DNA from: LMUY01 sp965198895
GTDB taxonomy: Bacteria > Pseudomonadota > Alphaproteobacteria > Acetobacterales > Acetobacteraceae
Direction of reading: 5' to 3'
Length of the DNA: 64,000 nt
NCBI GenBank assembly: GCA_965198895.1
Contig: OZ240676.1
Span: 2,542,001 to 2,606,000, forward strand
Part shown: positions 41,851 through 50,384 of the stretch, in pieces
Numbering within the stretch: the first letter of the stretch is position 1
Layout: every line of letters starts with the position of its first letter
The notes under the pieces: generated by a model
Told to the model about the DNA's origin: nothing
Databases searched by the model: none
Seen by the model: the letters and a program-made list of their open reading frames with translations, nothing else
Made by a program: the position numbers and the translations under genes

Positions 41851-41870
41851 CCTCCCCACCTGCGGGGAGG
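41851..41870. repeat. Short hairpin CCTCCCC-N6-GGGGAGG
   Basis: Perfect 7-bp stem, 6-nt loop, 16 nt after the PNPOx-family stop. Same stem as at 16763-16782. No U-run follows. Confidence 0.55.
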
Positions 41871-41963
41871 TGGCAGCCAATCCGACGAGGGGCACTCTCG
41901 GGCATCGTCAGTGCCGATGGGACCACGAACCGAACTCCGCCCACGACGCAGCGTTGGCGGCCT

Positions 41964-42404
41964 GTGAAACCTCTCCTCTATGTCTTCGTAGCAATCGCTG
42001 GAGCTCTAACCTCGGTCGAATCCGGCGCCAATGCCAAATTGACCAAGACGCTCGGGGGCCCTTGGTGGCCCTCTATTCTGTTCTCGCTCATCTCGCTCTT
42101 GTGCCTGGCGGTCGCCACGGCCTTCGTGGGCGGAAGCTTTCCGACCGCCAAGATTTCCTCCGTGCCATGGTGGGCATGGTGCGGCGGCCTGATCAGCGCG
42201 CTGTACATCGTGTCCATGCTCGTCGCACCCGGACAACTCGGCGCAGGTTTGTTCACCGGACTGACAGTGACCGCCGCGATCATTTCCTCGATCGCGCTGG
42301 ACAACTGGGGTTTGGTCGGCTTCGACGTGCACCCCGCCGGCATCGGCCGCCTGGTTGGCGCCGCCTTGATGGTCGCCGGCATCATCTGCGTGGCCGTGTT
42401 TTGA
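41964..42404 (+). CDS. DUF606/YdcZ-type DMT transporter
   Basis: 146 aa from a GTG at 41964. Five hydrophobic helices typical of a half-size drug/metabolite transporter: LLYVFVAIAGALTSVESGANAKL, PSILFSLISLLCLAVATAFV, PWWAWCGGLISALYIVSMLVAP, GLFTGLTVTAAIISSIALD and RLVGAALMVAGIICVAVF. Half-size DMT proteins usually pair, but no second copy is adjacent. The stop overlaps the TTG start of yjbQ (TTGA). Confidence 0.87.
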   Translation: MKPLLYVFVAIAGALTSVESGANAKLTKTLGGPWWPSILFSLISLLCLAVATAFVGGSFPTAKISSVPWWAWCGGLISALYIVSMLVAPGQLGAGLFTGLTVTAAIISSIALDNWGLVGFDVHPAGIGRLVGAALMVAGIICVAVF

Positions 42405-42817
42405 AACAGCTCACCCACACTCTGACCGTCGAGACCGCAGGCAAAGGCCTCGTCCCGATCACCCAGCCGATCGCTGCCTGGACCACTCAAGCAGGGCTCG
42501 CAACGGGACTGCTGACCGTGTTCATCCGCCACACCTCGGCGTCGCTGCTGATCCAGGAGAACGCCGACCCGACCGTCCGCGCCGACCTCGAATCGTTCTT
42601 CAGCTGGCTCGTGCCGGAGAATGTCGGCTACCGCCACGACACCGAGGGCCCGGACGACATGCCGGCCCACATCCGCGCGGCCCTAACCCAAACCCAGCTA
42701 TCGATCCCGGTCATCGACGGCCGTTTGGGGCTGGGAACGTGGCAGGGGATCTACGTGTGGGAGCACCGGACGGCGCCGCACCGCCGGGAAATCACGCTGC
42801 ATCTCCTCGGAGAGTAG
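42401..42817 (+). CDS. UPF0047/YjbQ family protein
   Basis: 138 aa from a TTG at 42401 that overlaps the previous stop. The family motif VFIRHTSASLLIQENADPTVRADLESFF is followed by YRHDTEGPDDMPAHIRAALTQTQLSIPV and LGTWQGIYVWEHRTAPHRREI. Members (YjbQ) bind metal and have weak thiamine-phosphate synthase activity in vitro, but the true role is unclear. Overlap with the transporter gene implies co-translation. Confidence 0.93.
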   Translation: MKQLTHTLTVETAGKGLVPITQPIAAWTTQAGLATGLLTVFIRHTSASLLIQENADPTVRADLESFFSWLVPENVGYRHDTEGPDDMPAHIRAALTQTQLSIPVIDGRLGLGTWQGIYVWEHRTAPHRREITLHLLGE

Positions 42818-42826
42818 ACAGCCCAC

Positions 42827-43450
42827 TTACCCCGCCAACACTCGCCTCACCTCCGCCCGCAATCCCGGCAGTACATCCGTCTGAAACCACGGGTTGCGCG
42901 TCTCCCACACCCCCGTACGCCACGACGGATGCGGCAGCGGGAAATACCGCGGCAGGTACTCCCGCCAATTCCGCACCCGCTCCGTCATCGGCCCCCGTCC
43001 GAGCGCGTCCACCTGGGCATAGCTCCCCACCAGCAGCGTCAGCCGCAACTGCGGCATCAAGCCGAGCAAACGAGGCCGCCAGAGTTGCGCGCATTCCGGT
43101 CGCGGCGGGCAGTCGCCACCTTTTGGCAGGCGGCCGGGGTAGCACAGCCCCATCGGCAGGATCGCCACCTTCGCCACGTCGTAGAACTCGTCCGGCGTCA
43201 TCCCCAACCACAGCCGTAGCCGCTTGCCGCTCTCGTCCGTCCAGGGCGTCCCGCTGACATGCACCTTGGTGCCCGGCGCCTGGCTCGCGATCAGCACCGT
43301 CGCCGTCGTCGACACCCGAAGGATCGGGCGGGGGCCGAGCGGCAGCTTATCGGCGCACGCGATGCACGCACGGGCTTCCGCGGCTGCCATCTCCAGGTCG
43401 TCATGGGGTCGCGTCATCGGCGCGGGGTTCTCGTCATGGGGTCGCGCCAT
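42827..43450 (-). CDS. Uracil-DNA glycosylase family protein
   Basis: 207 aa from the ATG at 43450; ATG 43417 is the alternative. UDG-superfamily signature: VLIASQAPGTKVHVSGTPWTDESGKRLRLWLG, with CYPG and late PLPHPSWRTGVW (the HPS loop). Cys residues CIACAD near the start and CPPRPEC further on could form an iron-sulfur or zinc site, as in some UDG families; four Cys in this spacing are suggestive. The N-terminus carries a tandem duplication ENPAPM(A/T)RPHD. It follows thpR by 13 nt. Confidence 0.85.
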   Translation of the reverse strand: MARPHDENPAPMTRPHDDLEMAAAEARACIACADKLPLGPRPILRVSTTATVLIASQAPGTKVHVSGTPWTDESGKRLRLWLGMTPDEFYDVAKVAILPMGLCYPGRLPKGGDCPPRPECAQLWRPRLLGLMPQLRLTLLVGSYAQVDALGRGPMTERVRNWREYLPRYFPLPHPSWRTGVWETRNPWFQTDVLPGLRAEVRRVLAG

Positions 43451-43463
43451 AGGCGCGGGGTTC

Positions 43464-43997
43464 TCAAGCAAGCTGGTATTCCACCTCGGCTGTGTAGACG
43501 GGGCTCTCCTTGCCCAGCAGCGAGGAGAACAGAGTGAAGTGCTCGACCGCCACCGGGTCGGCCCGCAGCAGATTGTGTGCCTGGATCCATTCCGCCAGCT
43601 TGCCCGGCGGAGAGTTGTCCAACCGCGCCAACGTAATGTGCGGCATGAAACGCCGCCGCTCCGGCTCGAACCCGACACGCTGGATCGCGGTCTCGATCTT
43701 GGCCTGCAGATGCTCCAGCTGCGGATTGCGCTCCACCCCGGCCCACAGTGCCTGCGCCCGGCCGGCCTTCTCCAGCACGCCAACGCCGCTCAACCGCAGC
43801 TCGAACCGCTTGCCCCGCAACGCCGCCAGCCCGTCGTCCAGCTCCTCCGCCCGGTGACCCGGCACTTCGCCCAGGAACCGCAGCGTCAGGTGATAGTTCT
43901 CAGGCGGCAGCCAGCGCGCGCCCGGTAGCCCGGTGGCGAGACGACCCAGCCGGATGCGCACCTCCGGCGGCAAATCCAGGGCGACGAACAGTCTCAC
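43464..43997 (-). CDS. thpR: RNA 2',3'-cyclic phosphodiesterase (2H family)
   Basis: 177 aa. The two catalytic HxTx motifs are HLTL in NYHLTLRFLG and HITL in PHITLARLD, spaced as in ThpR/LigT. Begins MRLFVALDLPPEVRIRL, which is typical. The enzyme opens 2',3'-cyclic phosphates on RNA ends. The start overlaps the stop of tesA (ATGA), so it is co-translated with the esterase gene. Confidence 0.94.
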   Translation of the reverse strand: MRLFVALDLPPEVRIRLGRLATGLPGARWLPPENYHLTLRFLGEVPGHRAEELDDGLAALRGKRFELRLSGVGVLEKAGRAQALWAGVERNPQLEHLQAKIETAIQRVGFEPERRRFMPHITLARLDNSPPGKLAEWIQAHNLLRADPVAVEHFTLFSSLLGKESPVYTAEVEYQLA

Positions 43998-44647
43998 GAC
44001 GCAGCCGGAACCTCCCGCAGCAGCTGCTCCACGGCGGGCTTGATGCGGGCGACCACGCGCTTCACGCCGAGGGGATTCGGGTGGATGTGGTCGGCCTGGT
44101 TGAGCGCCGGGTCACCCGCCACGCCCTGCAGGAAAAACGGGTCGTACAGCAGCCCGGGCCGCTTGCCGAGCGTCGCGAACACGCCGGCGAATTCCTTGCC
44201 ATAGGGCGCCCCGAGATTGGGTGGGGCCACCATGCCGGACAGCAGGGTCGGCAGGTGATCGTGCTGCAAGGTGTCCAGGATGGCGACGAGGTTGGCCTGC
44301 ATTTCCTTCGGGTCGGTGCCGCGCAGCCCGTCATTGCCGCCCAGCTCGACCAACACCGCGTCCGGCTTGTCGGCCAGCGCCCAATCCAGCCGGTCGCGGC
44401 CGCCAGCGGTGGTGTCGCCGGACACGCCGCCGTCCAGGATCTGCACGTCCAGCCCATCCGCCTTCAGCGCCTGGCCCAATTGCGCCTGGAATCCATCCGG
44501 TTGCGCCAGCCCGTAGCCCGCCGCCAAGGAGTCGCCGAACACCAGCAGCTTCACCGTCCGCGCCCCCGCGACGGCCGGGTGTAAAAGCAGCAAGATGGCG
44601 AGCGCCGCCTGTGCCCACCGGCGTGCGGGGCCATATGGAGGAACCAT
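43994..44647 (-). CDS. tesA: Arylesterase/lysophospholipase (SGNH/GDSL family, TesA-like)
   Basis: 217 aa. GDSL block I VFGDSLAAGYG with the catalytic Ser, block III GGNDG and block V DHIHPN (Asp and His) are all present. Signal peptide about 29 residues (AQAALAILLLLHPAVAGA), so periplasmic. The start at 44647 is chosen because GGAGGAG lies 8 nt upstream; ATG 44653 is possible. This ATG lies in CCATGG that also contains the ATG of ybbA on the other strand. E. coli has the same tesA / ybbA-ybbP divergent arrangement. Confidence 0.93.
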   Translation of the reverse strand: MVPPYGPARRWAQAALAILLLLHPAVAGARTVKLLVFGDSLAAGYGLAQPDGFQAQLGQALKADGLDVQILDGGVSGDTTAGGRDRLDWALADKPDAVLVELGGNDGLRGTDPKEMQANLVAILDTLQHDHLPTLLSGMVAPPNLGAPYGKEFAGVFATLGKRPGLLYDPFFLQGVAGDPALNQADHIHPNPLGVKRVVARIKPAVEQLLREVPAAS

Positions 44648-45344
44648 GGACATCACTCCTCCGATAACCGCACCTCTCGTCAGGGTGCGGGACCTCCGTC
44701 TGACGGTGCCCGCGGCGGCAGGGCCGGTCAACATCCTCAGCGGTATCGATCTGGACGTGCAGGCAGGGGAGGCAGTCGGCATCGTGGGTCCTTCGGGGTC
44801 CGGCAAGACCAGCCTGCTGATGGTGCTGGCGGGTTTGGAACGCGCGACCGGCGGCAGCGTCTCGGTCGCCGGCAACGATCTCACCGCCCTGAACGAGGAC
44901 GCACTCGCCCGCTTCCGCCGCGCGACCGTCGGCATCGTGTTCCAGGCCTTCCACCTGATCCCCACCATGACGGCGCTGGAGAATGTCTCCGTCCCGCTGG
45001 AACTGGCCGGCCGCGCCGACGCCACCAGCCGGGCCGCGGACAGCTTGCGGGCCGTCGGGCTGGGCCACCGCCTGACCCACTTGCCGGGCCAATTGTCCGG
45101 TGGCGAGCAGCAGCGCGTGGCCCTCGCCCGCGCCTTCGCCCCCGCCCCCCGCCTGCTGCTGGCCGACGAGCCCACCGGCAACCTGGACGCCGCCACCGGC
45201 CGCACCGTGATGGACCTGCTGTTCGGCATGCAGGCCGAGCACGGCACCACCCTGTTGCTGATCACGCACGACCCGGCCCTCGCCGCCCGCTGTGGCCGTC
45301 AAATCCGCATTGCCGACGGCCGCGTGACCGAGCCCGTGGCGTGA
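44646..45344 (+). CDS. ybbA: ABC transporter ATP-binding protein YbbA
   Basis: 232 aa from the ATG at 44646. Walker A GPSGSGKTS (about residues 46-54), signature LSGGEQQRVALARAF, Walker B LLLADEPTGNLDAATG and the H-loop LLITHD are intact. LolD-like; with the ybbP permease it forms a MacB-type exporter or lipoprotein-handling system. It overlaps ybbP by 4 nt (GTGA). Start codon shares CCATGG with tesA. Confidence 0.95.
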   Translation: MDITPPITAPLVRVRDLRLTVPAAAGPVNILSGIDLDVQAGEAVGIVGPSGSGKTSLLMVLAGLERATGGSVSVAGNDLTALNEDALARFRRATVGIVFQAFHLIPTMTALENVSVPLELAGRADATSRAADSLRAVGLGHRLTHLPGQLSGGEQQRVALARAFAPAPRLLLADEPTGNLDAATGRTVMDLLFGMQAEHGTTLLLITHDPALAARCGRQIRIADGRVTEPVA

Positions 45345-47839
45345 GGCTGGCGTGGCGGCTGGCGCTGCGCGACCTGCGCGGCGGCGTGCGTGGCATCCGG
45401 GTGGTCCTGGCCTGCCTGGCGCTGGGCGTCGCGGCGATCGCGGCCGTCGGCAGCCTGCGGGCGGCGGTGGATGCCGGGCTGGCCGACAATGGCGCAGCGC
45501 TGCTGGGCGGCGACCTCGCGGTCGATGGCGGCGCGCAGCCTCTGCCGGACGCGCTACTGCCGTGGCTGACCCAGCGTGGCGCCAAGGTGTCCAAGATCGT
45601 CACCATGCGTTCGCTGCTCGTGGCCCCTTCCGGCCAGCGGCAACTGATCGAACTGAAGGCCGTCGACCCGGCCTACCCCCTGGTCGGCACCGCCGTGCTC
45701 GACCCGGCGATCCCCTTGCCCCAGGCGCTGGACGGCGGCGTGGTGGCCGATCCGCTGGTGCTGGCCCGATTGCACCTGCATGCCGGCGACCCGGTCCGCA
45801 TCGGCACCGGCAGCTTCGTGCTGCGGGCCGCGCTGACCAGCGAGCCGGATCATGCCAACGGTCTCGCCATCCTCGGCCCCCGCGTGCTGATCGCCGCCGC
45901 GGCGCTGCCGTCCACCGGACTGGTGCAGACCGGCTCGCTGCTGAACTACGAGTGGCGGCTGCTGCTTCCGCCGGGCACCGACCCGAAGGCGTTCACCGCC
46001 GCCATCCGCACCGCATTCCCGGACTCCGGCTGGCGCATCCGGGACGCGACCGAGGCCGCACCCGGCGTCAGCCGTGCCGTGGACCAGACCAGCCTGTTCC
46101 TGTCGCTGGTCGGCCTGTGCTCGCTGTTGGTCGGCGGCATCGGCGTCGCCACGGGGGTGCGGGCCTGGATGGAAGCGCGGGCGCGCACGGTCGCGACGCT
46201 GCGCTGCCTGGGGGCCGGGTCGGGGCTGATCCTGCAGGTGTTCCTGCTGCAGGTCGGGCTGCTCTGCGCGGCAGGGATCGTGATCGGTGTGGCGTTCGGG
46301 GCCGCGCTTCCGGTGCTGGGGCTCTGGCTGTTCGGCGATCTGCTGCCGGTGCCCGCGTCGGCGGGCATCTACCCCGGGCCGCTCGCGCTGGCGGCCCTGT
46401 ATGGCGCGCTGACCGCGGGGGCCTTCGCGCTGTGGCCGCTGGCGCGGGCCGCGCAGATCCCCGGTGCCGCCCTGTTCCGGGACGCACTGCTGCCCGCCGG
46501 CCGCGGTGTGCCTTGGGCCGTCTGGGTGGCCAACATCGCGCTGGTCCTGGTGCTGGTCGCCATCGTCGTCGGGACCGCGACCGATCGCGCCTTCGCGCTG
46601 TGGTTCTGCGGCAGTGCGGCCGCCACGCTGGTGGTGTTCCGCGCCGGTGGCTGGCTGCTGATGGCGGCGGCGCGACGGGCCGGCGTACGGCGCCCGGTGC
46701 CGCTGCGGCTCGGCGTCGCCAACCTGTTCCGCCCCGCCAGCCAGGCGCCGCTGCTGCTGGTGGCGCTCGGCCTGGGCCTGACCACCCTGGCTGCCGTCGC
46801 GCTGATCCAGGGTAATATCCGCCGCCAGATCCTGGGCCAACTGCCCGAGGCCGCGCCCTCGTTCTTCTTCATCGACATCCAGAATACCCAGCTCGCCCAG
46901 TTCGAGCAGATCGTGCACGCCATCCCCGGCACCGCGGACCTGCACCAGGTGCCCAGCCTGCGCGCCCGCATCGTGTCGCTGAAGGGCGTGCCCGTGGACC
47001 AGGTGCACGTGAAACCCGGCAGCGAATGGGCGCTGCGCGGCGACCGCGGCCTGACCTATTCCGCCGACGTGCCCCGTGGCTCCATCGTCGTGTCCGGTCA
47101 GTGGTGGCCGGCCGATTACGACGGCCCGCCGCTGCTCTCGCTGGATGCCGGGCTGGCGGAGGGCTGGGGCATCCACCTCGGCGACACCATCCGGGTGAAC
47201 GTGCTCGGCCGCGACCTGGACCTGAAGGTGGCCAATCTGCGCGCCATCCAGTGGCGCCAGCTGGCGATCAACTTCGCCCTGGTCGCCTCGCCGGGCCTGC
47301 TGGAGCACGCCCCCCACATGCACATCGCCACGGTCCGCGAGCCCCCGGCCGAGGACGCGCCTTTGCTGCAGGCGGTGAGCGACGCGCTGCCCAACGTGAC
47401 CGGCATCCGCGTCGCCGACATCCTGCAATCGGTGGCGAATTTGGTGGGCCAGTTGGCGACCGCGCTGGCGGCCACCGGGTCGGTGACCCTCGCCTCGGGC
47501 GCGCTGGTGCTGGCCAGTGCCGTGGCGGCCGGGCAGCGGCGCCGGGTGGCGGAGGCGGTGGTGCTGAAGACGCTGGGGGCCACGCGGGCGCAGATCCGGG
47601 CCGCCTGGCTGGTGGAGTTCGGCCTGATCGGCGCCACCGCCGGGCTGATCGCGGCGGGGCTGGGGACGCTGGCGAGTTGGGGGGTGGTGCACTACCTGCT
47701 GCATGCGCCCTGGTCGTTCCTGCCGGGCGTGCTGGCGCTGACGGTGGGCGGCTGCGTGGTCATGATGCTCGGGTTTGGTTATGCCGGCACTGCGGCGGCG
47801 TTGCGGGTGCGGCCGGCGCCCTATCTGCGGAACGATTGA
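45341..47839 (+). CDS. ybbP: FtsX-like ABC transporter permease YbbP
   Basis: 832 aa from a GTG at 45341 overlapping ybbA. About ten transmembrane helices in two FtsX modules: the N-terminal helix (WRLALRDLRGGVRGIRVVLACLALGVAAIAAVGSL), a periplasmic domain, a helix cluster around residues 245-380, a second periplasmic domain, and the C-terminal GSVTLASGALVLASAVAAGQRRRVAEAVVLKTLGATRAQI block that contacts the ATPase. MacB-type mechanical export is inferred. Substrate unknown. Confidence 0.93.
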   Translation: MRLAWRLALRDLRGGVRGIRVVLACLALGVAAIAAVGSLRAAVDAGLADNGAALLGGDLAVDGGAQPLPDALLPWLTQRGAKVSKIVTMRSLLVAPSGQRQLIELKAVDPAYPLVGTAVLDPAIPLPQALDGGVVADPLVLARLHLHAGDPVRIGTGSFVLRAALTSEPDHANGLAILGPRVLIAAAALPSTGLVQTGSLLNYEWRLLLPPGTDPKAFTAAIRTAFPDSGWRIRDATEAAPGVSRAVDQTSLFLSLVGLCSLLVGGIGVATGVRAWMEARARTVATLRCLGAGSGLILQVFLLQVGLLCAAGIVIGVAFGAALPVLGLWLFGDLLPVPASAGIYPGPLALAALYGALTAGAFALWPLARAAQIPGAALFRDALLPAGRGVPWAVWVANIALVLVLVAIVVGTATDRAFALWFCGSAAATLVVFRAGGWLLMAAARRAGVRRPVPLRLGVANLFRPASQAPLLLVALGLGLTTLAAVALIQGNIRRQILGQLPEAAPSFFFIDIQNTQLAQFEQIVHAIPGTADLHQVPSLRARIVSLKGVPVDQVHVKPGSEWALRGDRGLTYSADVPRGSIVVSGQWWPADYDGPPLLSLDAGLAEGWGIHLGDTIRVNVLGRDLDLKVANLRAIQWRQLAINFALVASPGLLEHAPHMHIATVREPPAEDAPLLQAVSDALPNVTGIRVADILQSVANLVGQLATALAATGSVTLASGALVLASAVAAGQRRRVAEAVVLKTLGATRAQIRAAWLVEFGLIGATAGLIAAGLGTLASWGVVHYLLHAPWSFLPGVLALTVGGCVVMMLGFGYAGTAAALRVRPAPYLRND

Positions 47840-47946
47840 TGTTAAACCGTCGCAATCCGCAACCGATTTCCCTTGATCATGCGGGGGACTCGGACAAGAT
47901 GCATGCGTAAGAAGCATTTCGCTTCAACCTGAGGAATCACTGGGCC

Positions 47947-48711
47947 ATGGCCTACACTCCCGACTATCGGGCTTATGCTCCGGCGTCAGCCACCAATGCG
48001 GCGGTCATCGACGCTGGCCTGCGCGCGTATATGCTGCGCGTCTACAACTGGATGGCGTCCGGCCTGCTGCTGACCGGTGTCGTGGCATACGGCGTCGCCA
48101 ACACGCAGCTGATCAACCTGTTCTACCCGCTGGTGCAGACCCCGTATGGCATGCGCCACACCCAGGGCCCGCTGGCGATCGTCGCCATGCTTGCGCCGCT
48201 GGCCTTCGTGCTGGTGCTGTCCTTCGGCGTGAACCGCCTGTCCAAGACGGCCGTGCAGGCGATCTTCTGGGCGTTCTGCGCCGCGATGGGCGCCAGCCTC
48301 ACCTCGATCTTCCTGGCCTATAGCGGCGAGTCGATCGTGCGCACCTTCTTCATCACCGCCGGCACGTTCGGCGCGATGAGCCTGGTGGGCTACACGACGA
48401 AGCGCGACCTGTCGGCCATGGGCTCGTTCCTGATGATGGGCCTGTTCGGGATCATCCTCGCGAGCCTGGTGAACATGTTTATCGGCAGCAGCGGCCTGCA
48501 GTTCATCATCAGCATCGTCGGTGTGTTGGTGTTCGTCGGCCTCACCGCCTACGACACGCAGCGTATCAAGCTGACCTACACGCAGTTCGCCCATGCCGAG
48601 GGCCCGGACCAGGCCGGTAAGCGGTCGGTTTACGACGCGCTGAGCCTGTACCTGAACTTCATCAACCTGTTCATGCTGCTGCTGCAGCTGACCGGCAATC
48701 GCCGCAGCTAA
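47947..48711 (+). CDS. Bax inhibitor-1/YccA family membrane protein
   Basis: 254 aa. Seven transmembrane helices, with the typical AYMLRVYNWMASGLLLTGVVAYGVAN near the start and AYDTQRIKLTYTQF and DALSLYLNFINLFMLLLQLTGNRRS at the end (pH-sensor Asp and cytoplasmic tail). Family members conduct Ca2+ or modulate FtsH. A strong terminator follows. ATG 47947 follows a purine-rich AACCTGAGGAATCACTGGGCC with GAGGA 13 nt upstream. Confidence 0.95.
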   Translation: MAYTPDYRAYAPASATNAAVIDAGLRAYMLRVYNWMASGLLLTGVVAYGVANTQLINLFYPLVQTPYGMRHTQGPLAIVAMLAPLAFVLVLSFGVNRLSKTAVQAIFWAFCAAMGASLTSIFLAYSGESIVRTFFITAGTFGAMSLVGYTTKRDLSAMGSFLMMGLFGIILASLVNMFIGSSGLQFIISIVGVLVFVGLTAYDTQRIKLTYTQFAHAEGPDQAGKRSVYDALSLYLNFINLFMLLLQLTGNRRS

Positions 48712-48730
48712 TCGCGCTGGCGAACTAGCA

Positions 48731-48766
48731 AAAAGCCCCGGACGCAAGTCCGGGGCTTTTTTGTTT
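48731..48766 (+). terminator. Rho-independent terminator
   Basis: AAAAGCCCCGGAC / GTCCGGGGCTTTT, a perfect 13-bp stem with GCAA loop (48744-48747), followed by TTGTTT. It lies 19 nt after the BI-1 gene. Confidence 0.95.
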
Positions 48767-48770
48767 CGCC

Positions 48771-48808
48771 TCCCTCTCCCCTTGAGGGAGAGGGCCGGGG
48801 TGAGGGGG
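48771..48808. repeat. REP-like palindrome, family C
   Basis: TCCCTCTCCCCTTGAGGGAG followed by AGGGCCGGGGTGAGGGGG. Stem CCCTCTCCC(CTTGAG)GGAGAGGG-like with a conserved CCGGGGTGAGGG tail. Copies of this family also lie at 50337, 56733, 61413 and 61491. It abuts the IS110-family element on its left. Confidence 0.85.
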
Positions 48809-48810
48809 AC

Positions 48811-50167
48811 TCCCCACCAGTTATCAAGGGGTTTGTTTCGCATGAGATACCTCGTGCGTGGGGTCGTAGGCGGTTCGGCTTGTGAGCATGACGCAAGCGA
48901 CGCCGAGCAGGCGATCGGCTACGGTGCGTAGAGCTCGGCCGTGGGAGTGCCCACGAGCGCGTAGAGCGCTGTAGCGGGCTCTGCTTCTCGCATCATGCTG
49001 TGTTGCGACCCGAGCCCAATGGTAGACGGCCTGCCGCAGCCGGTTGGAGCAGGCCTGCCTCATTTCAACCCGGCAGGACTTGCCGCTGCGCTTGGTGACC
49101 GGGGCGACACCGGTCAGGGTTCGCAGAGCGTGGTAGTCTCGCGCCTGGATGGCTTGGTAGGCCTCCGCGAGCAGCGTGGCGAGGACGATCCTTCCCACCC
49201 CCGGCAAGGAGCGCAGGATCGCCGCGTCGCGCTGCTCGGCCGCTTGCCCCGGCTCGGGCTCCGGTCCGGCCAGTTGCTCGACCAGCGCGTCCAGACGCCG
49301 GGTCACGTCTCTAATCTGCCGGTTGACCAGGTGCAGACGCTCGGCCGTAGCCGCAATGTGCGCACAAGCCGCCTCTACGGTGCCTGGTGCCACGGTCAGC
49401 GCCGGCCGCTTCACGATAGCCAGCACGTCGACTGCGCCGATACGGCGAATGCGATGGCTGACCAAGAGCCGGGCAACCTTCATTTCCGTCAGGCGCGTAG
49501 CCTCGGCAGGTGTTGGCGCTTTGGCCCATAACGCCAACACCCACTCCGCCCCGATATCATCGGTCAGATCGAGGAATTGCGGGTAATAGCGCCACAGCTG
49601 CTGACGCACGCGGTTGCTCAGCCTGACCCGTTCGCCCTTGAGCTCCTCGGCCATGCGCGACCACTCGCGAAGCTCGACGACGGTCGGGTCCATTGCCTGG
49701 ACCCGACGAAAGCAGTGCCGATCGGTGCGTAACGACGACGCCAAGACGAGCGCGTCGCGCCGGTCGTCTTTGGCGCCGGCCGGGGAGAAGCGATCGCGGA
49801 AGCGGTCGAGCTGCTTGGGGTTGATGGCGAACACGGCGACGCCGCGGTCCATCAGCGCCTCGACAATCGGCCCGTGTGGCGTTTCGATGCCGACGGCGAT
49901 CTGCCCTGGCTTTTCAGTTTGGCCGCAAAGCCAGTCGACCATGCCGCCAATCCCGCCAGCATCGTGGGCGAAGGCGCGCTGGATCGGCTCGCCAGTGCCG
50001 GTCAGGCAGACTTGGTGTTCGGTGCTCGCCCAGTCGACGCCGACGAAGACGAGCGGTTCAGTGTCCATGGGCACCTCCTGTTTGCGATAATGCCGAGCCG
50101 CCGCATTGCTTCACCGTTCCCTGTACTGGCGCTCGTGGCTGCAATCGACCAAGGCGCGACTCCCCAC
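48811..50167 (-). mobile_element. IS110-family insertion sequence (boundaries approximate)
   Basis: One transposase gene (48824-50068). The 10-bp direct repeat GACTCCCCAC at 48808-48817 and 50158-50167 may mark the ends, giving about 1.35 kb, normal for IS110. Alternatively the left end lies further out, between 50167 and the REP at 50337, giving the roughly 250-nt non-coding end that IS110 elements use for a guide RNA. The downstream end is short (about 13 nt after the stop) in either case. REP-like palindromes in opposite orientation flank the element. No terminal inverted repeats are evident, which fits IS110. Confidence 0.75.
48824..50068 (-). CDS. IS110-family transposase (RuvC-like DEDD recombinase)
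   Basis: 414 aa from the ATG at 50068, which has AGGAGG 5 nt upstream; GTG 50074 is a weaker alternative. N-terminal DEDD_Tnp_IS110 domain: Asp in FVGVDWAS, Glu in GIETPHGP, Asp pair in KDDRRDALVLA. C-terminal Transposase_20 domain: LRSLPGVGRIVLATLLAE (HhH), LTGVAPVTKRSGKSCRVEMRQACSNRLRQAVYHWARVAT with the conserved catalytic Ser. Length and motifs are complete, so the element is probably active. Confidence 0.95.
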   Translation of the reverse strand: MDTEPLVFVGVDWASTEHQVCLTGTGEPIQRAFAHDAGGIGGMVDWLCGQTEKPGQIAVGIETPHGPIVEALMDRGVAVFAINPKQLDRFRDRFSPAGAKDDRRDALVLASSLRTDRHCFRRVQAMDPTVVELREWSRMAEELKGERVRLSNRVRQQLWRYYPQFLDLTDDIGAEWVLALWAKAPTPAEATRLTEMKVARLLVSHRIRRIGAVDVLAIVKRPALTVAPGTVEAACAHIAATAERLHLVNRQIRDVTRRLDALVEQLAGPEPEPGQAAEQRDAAILRSLPGVGRIVLATLLAEAYQAIQARDYHALRTLTGVAPVTKRSGKSCRVEMRQACSNRLRQAVYHWARVATQHDARSRARYSALRARGHSHGRALRTVADRLLGVACVMLTSRTAYDPTHEVSHAKQTP

Positions 50168-50384
50168 TGGGTGTGCAACACGGGGCGACCGGAAGAGGCG
50201 CGCGTCCCCCCCAGGTGCTCGCGGCACAGGGGGCGAAAGGCTACTCTCAACCAGCCGGCCCGACACGGCTATGATGCCTCATAAACCGCAGGCAAACAGG
50301 TACAGGGGGGCCGCGCACTTTGGCCCGTGTGTGGCACCCCTCCCCCAACCCCCTCCCTCAAGGGGAGAGGGCTTTAGATCAGTC
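50069..50384. other. 316-nt non-coding region upstream of the transposase
   Basis: No credible gene. The half next to the transposase may belong to the IS110 left end and could encode its guide (bridge) RNA. The half next to carD holds an inverted REP (50337-50371). The sequence between 50170 and 50336 is GC-rich with short G/C runs; no promoter boxes are clear. Confidence 0.55.
50337..50371. repeat. REP-like palindrome, family C, inverted
   Basis: ACCCCTCCCCCAACCCCCTC then CCTCAAGGGGAGAGG: the reverse complement of the family C pattern (CCTCTCCCCTTGAGGGAGG) with a diverged tail. It lies opposite in orientation to the copy at 48771, with the IS element between them. Confidence 0.8.

Noticed and set aside
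45554..47917. 787-aa open frame antisense to ybbP
   Set aside because: Gln/His/Arg-rich shadow frame; ybbP on the other strand has full conserved topology.
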